From BRHc4a sp049325055 (GTDB taxonomy: Bacteria > Bacillota > Desulfotomaculia > Desulfotomaculales > Desulfocucumaceae): a stretch of DNA of 64,000 bases. Below the pieces are notes generated by a model, which was not told the DNA's origin, made no database searches, and was given only the letters and a program-made list of their open reading frames with translations. Position 1 is the first letter of the stretch. Each line of letters begins with the position of its first letter. Where the stretch lies: NCBI GenBank assembly GCA_049325055.1, contig JBMOPB010000024.1:1-64000 (forward strand), written 5' to 3'. Position numbers and translations under genes: made by a program. Positions 51,276 through 60,566 of the stretch are shown piece by piece.

Positions 51276-51806
51276 TTACTCTTCGTCTTTTTTAACCTCG
51301 ATCAACTTCTTCAGGGCTTCAAGCCTTATGTCAATATCATCTTTTGCACAGTCACAGGCGGACATGTTAAGATTGACACCGCAGTTCTGACAGAGCCCCC
51401 GGCAGTCCTCCCGGCACACCGGCCTCATGGGTATAGAAGCTAGCAGCGACTTTATCACTTCCGGGGTTATATCAATCCTGTCCCCCCTGAAGGGTATCCA
51501 CTCCTCACCTTCTTCAGGCCTGATATCCGGCATGGATTCATTGTAATAAACCTCGCTTATTTCAGCTTCCACCGGCATATCAAAGTACTCCAGGCAACGG
51601 CCGCAGGCAATCCTGATATTTCCCCGGAGGTTTCCGGTCATAATCAGCGGTCCGTCGTTGTTGAAAAGTGTAATATCCAACTCCAGGGAACCGTTGAAAT
51701 AAATAGCCTCAACCTCAGTCTGAATGGGATCTAAATCAGCCTTTTTCTCAAAGCGTACTTTTCCGCCGGGACTGTTTTTAACCCCCGAAACATTCAGTTC
51801 AATCAT
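51276..51806 (-). CDS. yceD: YceD/DUF177 large-ribosomal-subunit accumulation protein
   Basis: A 176-aa DUF177 protein linked to 23S rRNA maturation. ACGRCLEYFDMPVEAE (about 66) is the family's central motif; C-terminal CREDCRGLCQNCGVNLN and ACDCAKDD are metal-binding-like Cys clusters. I choose ATG 51806 (MIELNVSGVKNSPG), with GGAG 8 nt upstream, over the ATG at 51827. Its position before rpmF is the universal arrangement. Confidence 0.9.
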   Translation of the reverse strand: MIELNVSGVKNSPGGKVRFEKKADLDPIQTEVEAIYFNGSLELDITLFNNDGPLIMTGNLRGNIRIACGRCLEYFDMPVEAEISEVYYNESMPDIRPEEGEEWIPFRGDRIDITPEVIKSLLASIPMRPVCREDCRGLCQNCGVNLNMSACDCAKDDIDIRLEALKKLIEVKKDEE

Positions 51807-51832
51807 TGACAACGCTCCACACCACAAAAAAG

Positions 51833-51862
51833 ATTATATAAAAGCCGGTCTCACCTTGTCAA
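51833..51862 (-). promoter_or_regulatory. Sigma-A promoter of yceD-rpmF
   Basis: TTGACA (51862-51857), 18 bp, TATAAT (51838-51833), 27 bp upstream of the yceD ATG; divergent from ylbJ. Confidence 0.8.
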
Positions 51863-51975
51863 GGAGTATCAACTTTTATTCACCTTTATTTCCCATATCA
51901 ATTCTAAATATGCGCTCTTATCAGTATAAATCATTTGAAAAAAGTTTTCCAGCAAAATACGAAGGGAGTTTTTTA

Positions 51976-53220
51976 GTGAAACGCAGGACATTATTAAGCA
52001 TGAGAGCCGGACATGCCGGCCGACTTTTGTGGACCGCCTGCGCCCTGATCTTTGCCGCAAGTATGATCTGTCAGCCCAAGGAGGTTTTCGAGGGTGCCAC
52101 CATGGGGCTTAAAACATGGTGGAACATAGTATTCCCATCCCTGCTTCCTTTTTTCATAGTTTCAGATTTACTAATGAGCTTCGGGCTGGTAAATTTTATA
52201 GGCGTTCTGGCGGAGCCGCTGATGAGGCCGCTTTTCAACGTTCCCGGCAGCGGGTCCTTTGTACTGTGCGTGGGATATACCAGCGGATACCCAATCGGGG
52301 CGATGGTTACGGCCCGGCTGCGGTCCCAGAGGCTGTGCACCAGGGTGGAGGCCGAAAGGCTGATGTCCTTTACCAACAATTCAAGCCCACTTTTTATGCT
52401 TGTTGCAGTCTCGGTGGGAATGTTCGGCAGGCCCGACCTCGGATTATTCATAGCAGGATCCCATTATATGGCCAACCTCACGCTTGGTTTTTTACTGAGG
52501 TTTTACGGCCGGAACGACCGGGAAATACTGCCCTTAAGGGGAAATCCCTACGGAAGCATATTCACCAGGGCGGTGAGGGAACTGACCTCGGCCTGGCAGA
52601 AGGAAACCCGCCCCCTTGGGAAAATTATCGGGGACGCTGTCCGCAACGCTATAAACAGCCTGCTTGTGATAGGCGGTTTTATTATCCTTTTCGCCGTAAT
52701 AATAAAGCTTATTACCAGGGCCGGGCTTATAAACGGGATGGCCGGACTTCTGGGAGTCGTGCTTTATCCGCTGGGGTTCTCCCCCGAAATAATGCCGGCT
52801 CTGGCCAGCGGTTTTTTTGAAATGACCATAGGTTCAAAGATGGCTGCTGAGTCTTCGGCCCCAATCATTCAGCAGCTGGTGGCGGTTGAAATAATCCTTG
52901 CCTGGAGCGGACTTTCGGTCCAGGCCCAGGTGGCCAGTATGATAAGCGAAACCGATATAAGGATGCTGCCATTTATTCTATCCAGGATTGCCCACGCAGC
53001 CCTGGCGGCTTTTTACACCGTATTCCTGTTCGGTCCCGCCATACCGGCAGCCGGAAATTTACTGAGGCCGGTCATGGCCCCCCTGGAAAAAATGAACGAT
53101 GCCCCGGCATTCCTCTTCAGTTTCAAATTTTCAATATTACTGCTTGTTGCAACGATTTCAGCAATAATTATGCTGTCGACACTATTTCTTTTGGCGAAGA
53201 AAATCAAAACCTGCCTCTAA
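51976..53220 (+). CDS. ylbJ: Sporulation integral membrane protein YlbJ
   Basis: A 414-aa polytopic membrane protein (about 8-9 transmembrane helices) of the nucleoside-recognition/Gate superfamily, needed for spore cortex formation in Bacillus. Typical blocks: GLKTWWNIVFPSLLPFFIVSDLLMSFG (helix 2 region), VGYTSGYPIGA (about 97), FTNNSSPLFMLVAVSVGMFG (about 130), and SGFFEMTIGSK in the second half. I choose GTG 51976, preceded by GAAGGGAG, because the longer frame reaches back across the divergent yceD promoter. Expression in the mother cell is expected from the family; no sigma-E site was identified. Confidence 0.9.
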   Translation: MKRRTLLSMRAGHAGRLLWTACALIFAASMICQPKEVFEGATMGLKTWWNIVFPSLLPFFIVSDLLMSFGLVNFIGVLAEPLMRPLFNVPGSGSFVLCVGYTSGYPIGAMVTARLRSQRLCTRVEAERLMSFTNNSSPLFMLVAVSVGMFGRPDLGLFIAGSHYMANLTLGFLLRFYGRNDREILPLRGNPYGSIFTRAVRELTSAWQKETRPLGKIIGDAVRNAINSLLVIGGFIILFAVIIKLITRAGLINGMAGLLGVVLYPLGFSPEIMPALASGFFEMTIGSKMAAESSAPIIQQLVAVEIILAWSGLSVQAQVASMISETDIRMLPFILSRIAHAALAAFYTVFLFGPAIPAAGNLLRPVMAPLEKMNDAPAFLFSFKFSILLLVATISAIIMLSTLFLLAKKIKTCL

Positions 53221-53248
53221 GAAATGTCAGGTAACGGTACAAGTCCCA

Positions 53249-54361
53249 TTAAACATTCAGCGGGAGAAATATATTGAAGGTGGTTCCCCTTCCCACCTCA
53301 CTTTCCACCTCTATCCTTCCGTTATGATCCCTGATAATGCTGTACGACACACTCAGCCCGAGGCCGATTCCTTCCGGCTTAGTGGTAAAAAAAGGAGTCC
53401 CCAGCTTGGTCAGGCCTTCGGGACTTATGCCCGTACCGGTGTCTGAAACCCTTATAACCAGGTAATCACCGTCAAGCCGGGTCTCAATCCCCAGAACGCC
53501 GCCATAAGGCATGGCCTGAACCGCATTATTGCAAAAATTCAGCATAACCTGCCCTATCTGAACCGGGTCGATAAGAACCTCACGGCCGGCAGCCTCCAGG
53601 TTTTTGGTAAGTGTTACACTATTTTGAAGGGCGTATGGCCCTACAGTATTGCATATTTTTTCCAGAGTCTCGGCCAGATTCACCCTTATCTTGTCGGTTT
53701 TTTTCGGGCTGGCCAGCTGCAGAAGGTCTATTATAAGCCTGTTCATACTGCGGCAATTATCAATGATTTCCTGCTGGTAGTGGCAAATAGTCTCCTTTAA
53801 TCTATCGTTTCCTTCAATCTTTTCCGCCTTGCCCTTGGTCACTTCGGCAAACCCCGATATTACAGTAAGCGGATTTTTTATTTCGTGGGCTATTCCTGAT
53901 GTCAGCTGTCCAATTAATGCCAGCCTCTCATTTTCTATGATTCTCTCATGCTTTTCCATCAACGAAGTGATGTCGGTACCCACCATAATAAGCCCCATCA
54001 CCCCGCCGCTGCTGCCCCGGAGTGGATTGCATCCCAAAAGCAGGGACCTCGTTTTCCCTGATCCGGTGGTTATGCCGGCGTTAACCTTGTCAAAGCACAA
54101 AATCTCACTGGTATTGCTGAGGTGAGATTCCTTTCCTTCAAATTTTAAAAATGACAGCATCTTTTCAAAAGGCTGCCCTATCACCTCGTCCTCCGGCATT
54201 TCCCACACTTCAAGGGCCGCCCTGCTGCACGCTATGATTTTAAGGTCGCTGTCAGTGATGAGAACCACCGACAAAGTACTGTCAAGCACAGCCTGGAGAG
54301 TAACCCTGGTCCTGTCCAGTTCCTGTTCGGTACTGAGGAAATCGCAATTAATGGAAGCCAT
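53249..54361 (-). CDS. PAS-domain sensor histidine kinase
   Basis: A 370-aa soluble histidine kinase without membrane segments. An N-terminal coiled coil leads into a PAS domain (about 20-140, STLSVVLITDSDLKIIACSRAALEVW), a HisKA H-box LTSGIAHEIKNPLTVISGF (about 155), and a HATPase_c domain with N-box LNFCNNAVQAMP (about 278), DTGTGI and GIGLGLSVSYSII. No response regulator is adjacent, so it is an orphan of the kind that often feeds the Spo0A phosphorelay; that target is a guess from type. Monocistronic. Confidence 0.9.
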   Translation of the reverse strand: MASINCDFLSTEQELDRTRVTLQAVLDSTLSVVLITDSDLKIIACSRAALEVWEMPEDEVIGQPFEKMLSFLKFEGKESHLSNTSEILCFDKVNAGITTGSGKTRSLLLGCNPLRGSSGGVMGLIMVGTDITSLMEKHERIIENERLALIGQLTSGIAHEIKNPLTVISGFAEVTKGKAEKIEGNDRLKETICHYQQEIIDNCRSMNRLIIDLLQLASPKKTDKIRVNLAETLEKICNTVGPYALQNSVTLTKNLEAAGREVLIDPVQIGQVMLNFCNNAVQAMPYGGVLGIETRLDGDYLVIRVSDTGTGISPEGLTKLGTPFFTTKPEGIGLGLSVSYSIIRDHNGRIEVESEVGRGTTFNIFLPLNV

Positions 54362-54453
54362 TTTTAAAACAACCCTTTTGCGTTATGAAATCATACAGCG
54401 TATTCACCACGAAAAATAATTTGCCGGCGGAAAAATCTGTATTCCAGCCTCTG

Positions 54454-55611
54454 TTACAGGCTGAAAGCACCCCTGGTCTTAAGGCTTTCAAATTCTTCCC
54501 TGTCAATTCCTATTTCGCCGAACACCTCTTCGTTGTGTTCACCCAGTCCGGGGCCCCTGGCCGCCATGGGTTCATCAATTCCCGGGCCCTTAATGGGACA
54601 GTTGATCTGGTACATTTTAACACCGTTATCCTCCCCGGAAATCAGCACGTTTCTGTGCCTGGCCTGGGGATGATCAAGGGATTCCTTCAAAGTCAGCACG
54701 GGTGCGACGCAAAGTCCCGCCGGGCCCAATATTTCCATCCACTCGCCGGAAGTCCGGGTCAGAAACAGTTCCCTCAATTCGCTTATTGCCCTGTGGGCCT
54801 CCTCGCCCAGTGCAAACTGCTTGTCTGTAAGGTGCTCCTTGCCGATTGTCCTGCAAATCCCCGCCCAAAAATGGGGCTCCACCGCGCCAATGCTTATATG
54901 CCTCCCGTCAGCCGTGCCGTACAGGTTGTAACAGGGAGCCCCCCCGTTAAGGATTCCCTCACCGCCTCCGTATACAAAACCGGAAAGATGATTGGCCGCG
55001 TTGAAGTGCTGCCATGCAAAACAGCTTTCGTACATTGAAATATCCAGGTACTGCCCTTTTTTCCCGGCCTCCCTCTGCCACAGCGCCGACACAATGGCCA
55101 GCGCGGCGTGGCTGCCGGAAGCAGTATCCGCGATAAGCACCGGAGGAAGCGCAGGGGGGCCTCCCTTTAGCCCGGACATATGCTGAATACCTGTCATGCT
55201 GATGATGTTTAAATCATGGGCCGGAACATCCCTCATGGGCCCGTCCTGCCCAAATCCGCTGATGGAACAGTATATTACCCGCTCATTTACCTTTTTTAAC
55301 TCTTCGTAATCAATTCCAAGCCTTTTTACTACCCCGGGGCGAAAACTCTCCAGCACCACGTCGGACCGGACGGCAAGCTTCAGAAATGCCTCCCGCCCCG
55401 CCTGGTTTTTAAGATTTATTTTTACGCTTCTTTTTCCCCTGTTTAACTGGTCAAAAAAAGACCCGCCCAGTACCCTTGCGTTATCCCCCAGCCTGGGCTC
55501 CTCCACCTTTATCACATCCGCCCCCAGATCGGACAATAACATCGTGCAGTACGGTCCCGGCAGGTTAGTGGAAAGGTCCAGTATTTTAACCCCTTTCAAC
55601 ATCAGACCCAT
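54454..55611 (-). CDS. Class III (CaiB/BaiF-family) CoA-transferase
   Basis: A 385-aa family III CoA-transferase, moving CoA between carboxylic acids, or an alpha-methylacyl-CoA racemase relative. MLKGVKILDLSTNLPGPYCTMLLSDLGADVIKVE (residues about 4-37) is the family N-terminus; the catalytic Asp is in DVPAHDLNIISMTGI (about 134), and GISGFGQDG precedes it in the form SISGFGQDGPMRD. A typical length is 380-400. ATG 55602 (MLKGV) is an alternative start. A LysR regulator is encoded upstream on the same strand. The substrate cannot be told. Confidence 0.88.
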   Translation of the reverse strand: MGLMLKGVKILDLSTNLPGPYCTMLLSDLGADVIKVEEPRLGDNARVLGGSFFDQLNRGKRSVKINLKNQAGREAFLKLAVRSDVVLESFRPGVVKRLGIDYEELKKVNERVIYCSISGFGQDGPMRDVPAHDLNIISMTGIQHMSGLKGGPPALPPVLIADTASGSHAALAIVSALWQREAGKKGQYLDISMYESCFAWQHFNAANHLSGFVYGGGEGILNGGAPCYNLYGTADGRHISIGAVEPHFWAGICRTIGKEHLTDKQFALGEEAHRAISELRELFLTRTSGEWMEILGPAGLCVAPVLTLKESLDHPQARHRNVLISGEDNGVKMYQINCPIKGPGIDEPMAARGPGLGEHNEEVFGEIGIDREEFESLKTRGAFSL

Positions 55612-55789
55612 TGACGATCCTCCCCCCGATTGAACAATATAGTATCAGGCCGGTTCAAAATATATGTATATAATATTAGATTTTAACTGTAACATGAAAA
55701 ATCCTGCCTAGAATTATATTCGACACACAGACTCAAATTCTTCAGCCACAATATCAACACTGAGATAAAAAAATGATTGTTTTACTCTT

Positions 55790-56698
55790 TTACCCGTTTA
55801 CAAATTGATTTGCGCTTTTTCTTCTCAACAGCATAATGAACTCGTCGATCACAGGGCTGTCAGCAATCTGCCGGCCGCCTACAAGGTACAGGTATCTTTT
55901 CATGTCCACGGAATGCGTAACCCTTTTAATTTTACCCAGCTCCAGTGCATCCCTGGCGGCCCAAACCGATACCACGCTTACGCCCAGCCCGGCCTGAACG
56001 GCAGTAATTATGGCCCTGGTGCTTCCCAGCTCCATGGCCAGATTAATCCTGGCCGAGTCAATGCCCGCTTCGGCAACCTTCTGCTCAAAGGAGCGCCTGG
56101 TCCCGGACCCGGGCTCTCTAAGTATGAACGGCTCCGCAATCATTTCCTCGATATCAATATGATCCCTGCCTGTCCACGGATGCTCCGGGGGCACTATAAG
56201 AACGAGGTCATCCTCAATCCACTGTTCGCACCACAACCAGTTGCCGGACGCAGCCGATCCGGTTATACCCAGATCTATTTCCCTGTCTTTTACCCACCTG
56301 AACACCTGGCCGCTTCCCGCCACCTGGAGGCTGATGCTTACACCGGGGTACATCTTGCGGAACTCCCCGATTAAGAGGGGTACCAGATATTCGCCGGGAG
56401 TGGTGCTGGACCCCACAACCAGGTGGCCGCTTTTCAAACCTTTTATATCATCAATGCCAGACTTGATTTTTTGATACCTGACAACCATCTTTTTAGCCTC
56501 GGGATAGAGCAATTTCCCGGCCTGAGTAAGGCTCAGTCTCTTATCCCCCCTCTGGAAAAGTGTTACCTGCAGGTCCTCCTCCAGAGATTTGATCTGAAAG
56601 CTTACAGCCGGCTGACTCATATACAGTTTTCGGGCGGCGGCGGTAAAACTCTGCAATTCGGCCACCAGGATAAAGGTTTCAAGGTGTTTAAGGTTCAT
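55790..56698 (-). CDS. LysR-family transcriptional regulator
   Basis: A 302-aa LTTR with an N-terminal winged HTH (about 1-62, LETFILVAELQSFTAAARKLYMSQPAVS within it) and a type 2 periplasmic-binding effector domain (about 90-290). The overall resemblance is to the CysL/CysB-like branch of Firmicutes, which senses small sulfur or carboxylate effectors, but the effector is unknown. About 180 bp upstream of the CoA-transferase gene on the same strand, so that gene is the most likely target. Confidence 0.9.
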   Translation of the reverse strand: MNLKHLETFILVAELQSFTAAARKLYMSQPAVSFQIKSLEEDLQVTLFQRGDKRLSLTQAGKLLYPEAKKMVVRYQKIKSGIDDIKGLKSGHLVVGSSTTPGEYLVPLLIGEFRKMYPGVSISLQVAGSGQVFRWVKDREIDLGITGSAASGNWLWCEQWIEDDLVLIVPPEHPWTGRDHIDIEEMIAEPFILREPGSGTRRSFEQKVAEAGIDSARINLAMELGSTRAIITAVQAGLGVSVVSVWAARDALELGKIKRVTHSVDMKRYLYLVGGRQIADSPVIDEFIMLLRRKSANQFVNG

Positions 56699-57120
56699 CT
56701 TTCAACCCGCCTCCTCCAGTCGGGAGATTAAAACCACAAAAAACAACATTTATATACACTTATATACAATTGTTACTTTTTCAACATTGTACCAAATTAT
56801 TTTACAAAAGACAAGAAATCAAACATAGTATAATAAACAAGGCACTTAACCAATGATTACAATATTAAACAACAAAATCAAACACGCATTCATTATAGTA
56901 GATTGTATATAACTTTAAAGATTTGGGATCTATTGGACAAGCTGTTATGCTTATACAAGTTTACTCTTCCTTAAACAATATCTTGAATAGCAGTTCATTG
57001 ATATAACCTGCTTGTCACAATATTTCCCTAGCATTTTTTACTTATTCTGTTTATACCTTCTATGGCATATTTTTTATAAAAAAAGACACTATAAGATATA
57101 ACAACCAAAAGGAGGTGAAA
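56699..57120. other. AT-rich divergent intergenic region (lysR/spoVT)
   Basis: About 420 bp with no ORF or RNA gene recognised. GGCATATT at 57064-57071 resembles a sporulation sigma-E/sigma-G -35 element upstream of spoVT, without a convincing -10. Confidence 0.5.
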
Positions 57121-57124
57121 TCTG

Positions 57125-57661
57125 TTGGCAAAGGCAACAGGCATTGTAAGAAGGATAGACGATCTTGGCAGGGTGGTTATTCCCAAAGAACTTCGCAGAA
57201 CCTTGAAAATCCGGAACGGGGACCCGCTGGAAATATATGTTGACAGAGCTGGTCAGATAATGTTGAAAAAATACTCCCCGATAAACGAATTGGGGCAGTT
57301 TGCGCAGGAATACGCCGAATCTTTAAACGAGGCCCTCGGTCATATGGCCATAATTACCGATAAAGACAGTGTTGTTGCTGTGGCGGGCAAAAATGTAAAA
57401 GACTTGTTGAATCAAAGCATCAGCGCCGCTGTGGAGGAAGTCATGGAGAATAAAAAGGCGGAGGTCTTTTCTGCCCCTGTGGCAATAACAGAAGATCAGA
57501 AATCTGTTTTTGAATCGGTGGTAATCGCACCCATAATTTCCGAAGGCGCCTCAATTGGAGCTGTTATCATAGCCTCCAGGGAAAAAATGCCGATGAGCAA
57601 CCTGGAAGCAAAACTGGCAGAGACCGCAGCCGGATTCCTTGCCAGACAGATGGAACAGTAA
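57125..57661 (+). CDS. spoVT: Stage V sporulation protein T
   Basis: A 178-aa forespore regulator. An AbrB-type swapped-hairpin DNA-binding domain at the N-terminus (MAKATGIVRRIDDLGRVVIP, through about residue 50) is joined to a GAF-like C-terminal domain (about 55-178). It modulates sigma-G-dependent genes and spore-coat/germination traits in Bacillus. TTG start at 57125 behind a perfect AAAGGAGGTGA. A terminator follows. Strong evidence that the organism forms endospores. Confidence 0.95.
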   Translation: MAKATGIVRRIDDLGRVVIPKELRRTLKIRNGDPLEIYVDRAGQIMLKKYSPINELGQFAQEYAESLNEALGHMAIITDKDSVVAVAGKNVKDLLNQSISAAVEEVMENKKAEVFSAPVAITEDQKSVFESVVIAPIISEGASIGAVIIASREKMPMSNLEAKLAETAAGFLARQMEQ

Positions 57662-57733
57662 AACATATCCGCAATGCCTAACGCAGATAAAACTACAAAA
57701 GTAGATCCGATAAAAAAGATCTCCCAAAAACAA

Positions 57734-57759
57734 AATCCCCTGCTTAGGGGATTTATTTT
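57734..57759 (+). terminator. Terminator of spoVT
   Basis: Stem AATCCCCT/AGGGGATT (57734-57741 with 57746-57753) then TATTTT. Confidence 0.8.
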
Positions 57760-57765
57760 GGATGA

Positions 57766-57865
57766 NNNNNNNNNNNNNNNNNNNNNNNNNNNNNNNNNNN
57801 NNNNNNNNNNNNNNNNNNNNNNNNNNNNNNNNNNNNNNNNNNNNNNNNNNNNNNNNNNNNNNNNN
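57766..57865. other. Scaffold gap of 100 N
   Basis: Exactly 100 N between spoVT and the sigma-54 activator. Unlike the first gap, no flanking overlap is visible, so the true distance is unknown and the join is unverified. Confidence 0.9.
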
Positions 57866-59907
57866 GCAATATAGTTTTGGAGCCCATAGCGCTTCATCTT
57901 TCTATAAATTGTGATTCTTGCTATTCCAAGGATCTGGGCAGCCTGGGTAATATTCCCGTTACTAGCTATTAGAGCATTCTCTATAGCCTCTTTTTCAAGA
58001 GCCTTTTTCGAGTTATTGCTGATAGAGTTCACCGGTATCAAGTTTACTTTGTTTCGCAGCGAATTCATTATTCCAGGGTAGTTAATTATATCAGTTTCAG
58101 TAATAACTGAAGAATTCTTACTTTTCGCCAGCACAAAACTCCTCTCCAGCACATTTTCCAATTCACGTACATTTCCTGGCCAATGATATTGTTTCATTAC
58201 TGCCAATGCTGATTTGTCAATGGCGATGTCTACTCCCAATCGCCCGGCTAAATGATGGACAATGTGTTTGACTAGCGGCTCAATATCTTCGTAACGCTCT
58301 CGCAAAGGCGGTATCACTATGTTGATTACATTGATCCGGTAAAAAAGATCTTCGCGGAAATCACCGCTTCTTACCATTTGCCATAGGTCAGCATTACTGG
58401 CTGTAATTACGCGAACACTTACAGAAATCTCCGCCTTCCCACCCACCCGGGTTATGGTTTTATTCTGTAACGTCCTTAAAAGTTTTGCTTGCATATCGAG
58501 GGGTAGAGAATTAATCTCATCAAAAAATATAGTTCCACCCTCAGCTAACTCAATTTTACCAGGCTGCCCCCCTTTTCTGGCTCCGGTAAATGCCCCTTCT
58601 TCATAACCAAACAATTCGCTTTCCAAAAGACCTTTTGGAATAGCCGAGCAATTAATACCAACAAACGGACCATCACGGAATGGGCTGGCATTATGAATAG
58701 CTTGAGCAAAAAGTTCCTTTCCTGTTCCACTTTCTCCCTGTATTAAAACATTGCTGGGCATCTTTGCCGTTTCCTGTGCCAAATGAACTGCCTGGCGGAA
58801 TTCCATGCTGTCGCCAATCAAGTTTTCAAAAGTAAAATGGGCCTTCCATCCTACAAGATTTTTGACAAATCCAGTCGCACGCTGCATACCTTTAAAGGTC
58901 CCTATCGCACTGTGAATGCCTGTCTTAGCAGAAATAATCGGCCGAACCGTACCAATTACTCGAACTTTTTTGCCCCATGTGTTAAGGATAATTTCTTGGT
59001 CCACAATGGGTTCCCTGGTAGCCAATACCTCGTCAAAGGGATTCTGCGGTCCCCAAAGTGTTTCAGCAGTGTATCCGATAAGGTTTTTTTCTTTTACTCC
59101 GAGCAGCCGTTTAGCTGCCTGGTTGGCTGTCAGTAATTCTCCATTGGCGTTAACAACTATTAAGGCATCTGAAATAGACTCTATAATTTCTTTGTTGTAT
59201 CGATTCGTTATTTCCAATTCATTACTTATTTGCTTCTGAGCAAGGATATATTCTATACTCTTTCCTGAAGCAATCACCATACCTAGAGTGTGTTTATGAA
59301 TAAGACTATAATTTCCCGTAGCATTTATTATAGCAATAATTTTTCCGTTCTCTCCCTTAATAGGTACCGCTGCACATGTCCAATTATGTAATTCAACATT
59401 ATAATGCTCGGGCCCCAATAGTTGTACGGGTTTTTCTAACAATAAGGCTAAATTCATCGCAGTTGTGCCAGCATTGATTTCACTGCGATTAGCACCCGGT
59501 GTTAAACCACGTTTACAGGCATTTAACAAAACATCCTTATCTCCGAATGATGCCAGTAAAAATATTTCAGGGTCAAATAGATCAACCCTAAACCCGGACC
59601 CCTCGACGCTTTCGGTCAGTGCTCGCAGGAATGGAGTTGCTACCTTAATAATTTCACTATTCTCCTCCAATCGCTGCCTTAATCCGTTGGTAGTGAGTGA
59701 AACAATTGGAATATTGTATGGATTTAAGCCGCGGTTACGGCACCGTATCCACGAACTCAAGACTTCTGCTGAAATGATATTATCTGATTGAACCTTCCCC
59801 GTATTAACAAAGTTTTCCCACTCTCGTTTGATATCAACAATTTTTTTCTGAAGCCTTTTCAATTCGGACAACGCTGCTTCAGCCCAGGTTGGCTCTTTCA
59901 AACACAT
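57866..59907 (-). CDS. Sigma-54-dependent activator (AcoR-like), 3' end in gap
   Basis: At least 680 residues. An N-terminal GAF-like sensor (about 60-215, TPFLRALTESVEGSGFRVDLFD, INAGTTAMNLAL), a PAS domain (about 245-350, SISDALIVVNANGELLTANQAAKRLLG), an AAA+ domain with GESGTGKELFAQAIH, ELFGYEEGAFTGAR (the GAFTGA sigma-54 contact loop), DEINSLPLDMQAKLLR and WPGNVRELENV, then a Fis-type HTH (ITQAAQILGIARITIYRKMK). The last few residues and stop are lost in the gap. Start ATG 59907 or TTG 59901; the TTG fits AAAGGGGG better. It is divergent from the AOR gene preceded by a sigma-54 promoter, its likely target. Confidence 0.92.
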
Positions 59908-60251
59908 TCCCCCTTTAACTAGATAGTAGGTTCGCGCACCTCCCGTAACAGTTCCATCAACTGATTGGGAGTGGCTATACATAATGGATCGTAGAAAAAG
60001 CTCAAGAAAAATTAAGGGATTGTCTCCTTTTTAATTTTTTGGTATGAGTGTTGCCTGCCAAAATAACACGCATTGGAGCCGGAATCACTTGCATTTTCTA
60101 CCAGTTACACAATGCGCATCATAATGTTACAATAGACACACTCTCTTATTCCCTTAAAACCAGTGAAAAACATCTTTTCATTAAAGAGTACCAGAGATGC
60201 ATTTAAAAATCCAGTCGCAATGATATAGAAAAATAGCACAAAAGATGCGGT

Positions 60252-60279
60252 TGTGACACAAAAAGATACATGTGTTACA
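60252..60279. promoter_or_regulatory. Candidate enhancer site for the sigma-54 activator
   Basis: TGTGACACA (60252-60260) and TGTGTTACA (60271-60279), inverted with one mismatch, about 130 bp upstream of the -12/-24 promoter, the usual distance for activator binding. Confidence 0.45.
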
Positions 60280-60395
60280 TTTTCAGCGGAGCCATATATA
60301 CTTAATATGGTAATGCTGGATTTTTTATATATAAATGAAAGCGATAAATGCTGATATTTAAGTATTTTTGTTCATGCGGGGATAATTTTAAAGAA

Positions 60396-60411
60396 TGGCA
60401 TGGATGTTGCA
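60396..60411 (+). promoter_or_regulatory. Sigma-54 (-24/-12) promoter
   Basis: TGGCATGGATGTTGCA, which matches the TGGCACG-N4-TTGCW consensus at all but one position, with GG and GC correctly spaced. It should drive the AOR-family gene at 60567, leaving a leader of about 145 nt. Confidence 0.85.
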
Positions 60412-60566
60412 AGGTGTTCCGCTGAAGTGATTACTGAAATTATTAGAGCAATACTCCAATGCGTCGGTAAATTAGGGCTATGTCTTCCTGCCATTATTTT
60501 TTATTACACAATTGTTGGGGCTAGTTGACAAAAGGGAAGAATCAAGAATTGCGGGTGAAAAATTAG

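Larger units (their letters stand above)
59983..60566. other. Regulatory intergenic region between the activator and AOR genes
   Basis: 584 bp, AT-rich, without an ORF. It contains the sigma-54 promoter (60396-60411) and an upstream inverted repeat (60252-60279) that could be the activator site. Confidence 0.65.

Noticed and set aside
57496..59982. Reading the sigma-54 activator through the N gap into antisense spoVT
   Set aside because: The frame past the gap is the opposite strand of spoVT; the true C-terminus ends just after the Fis HTH, inside the gap.
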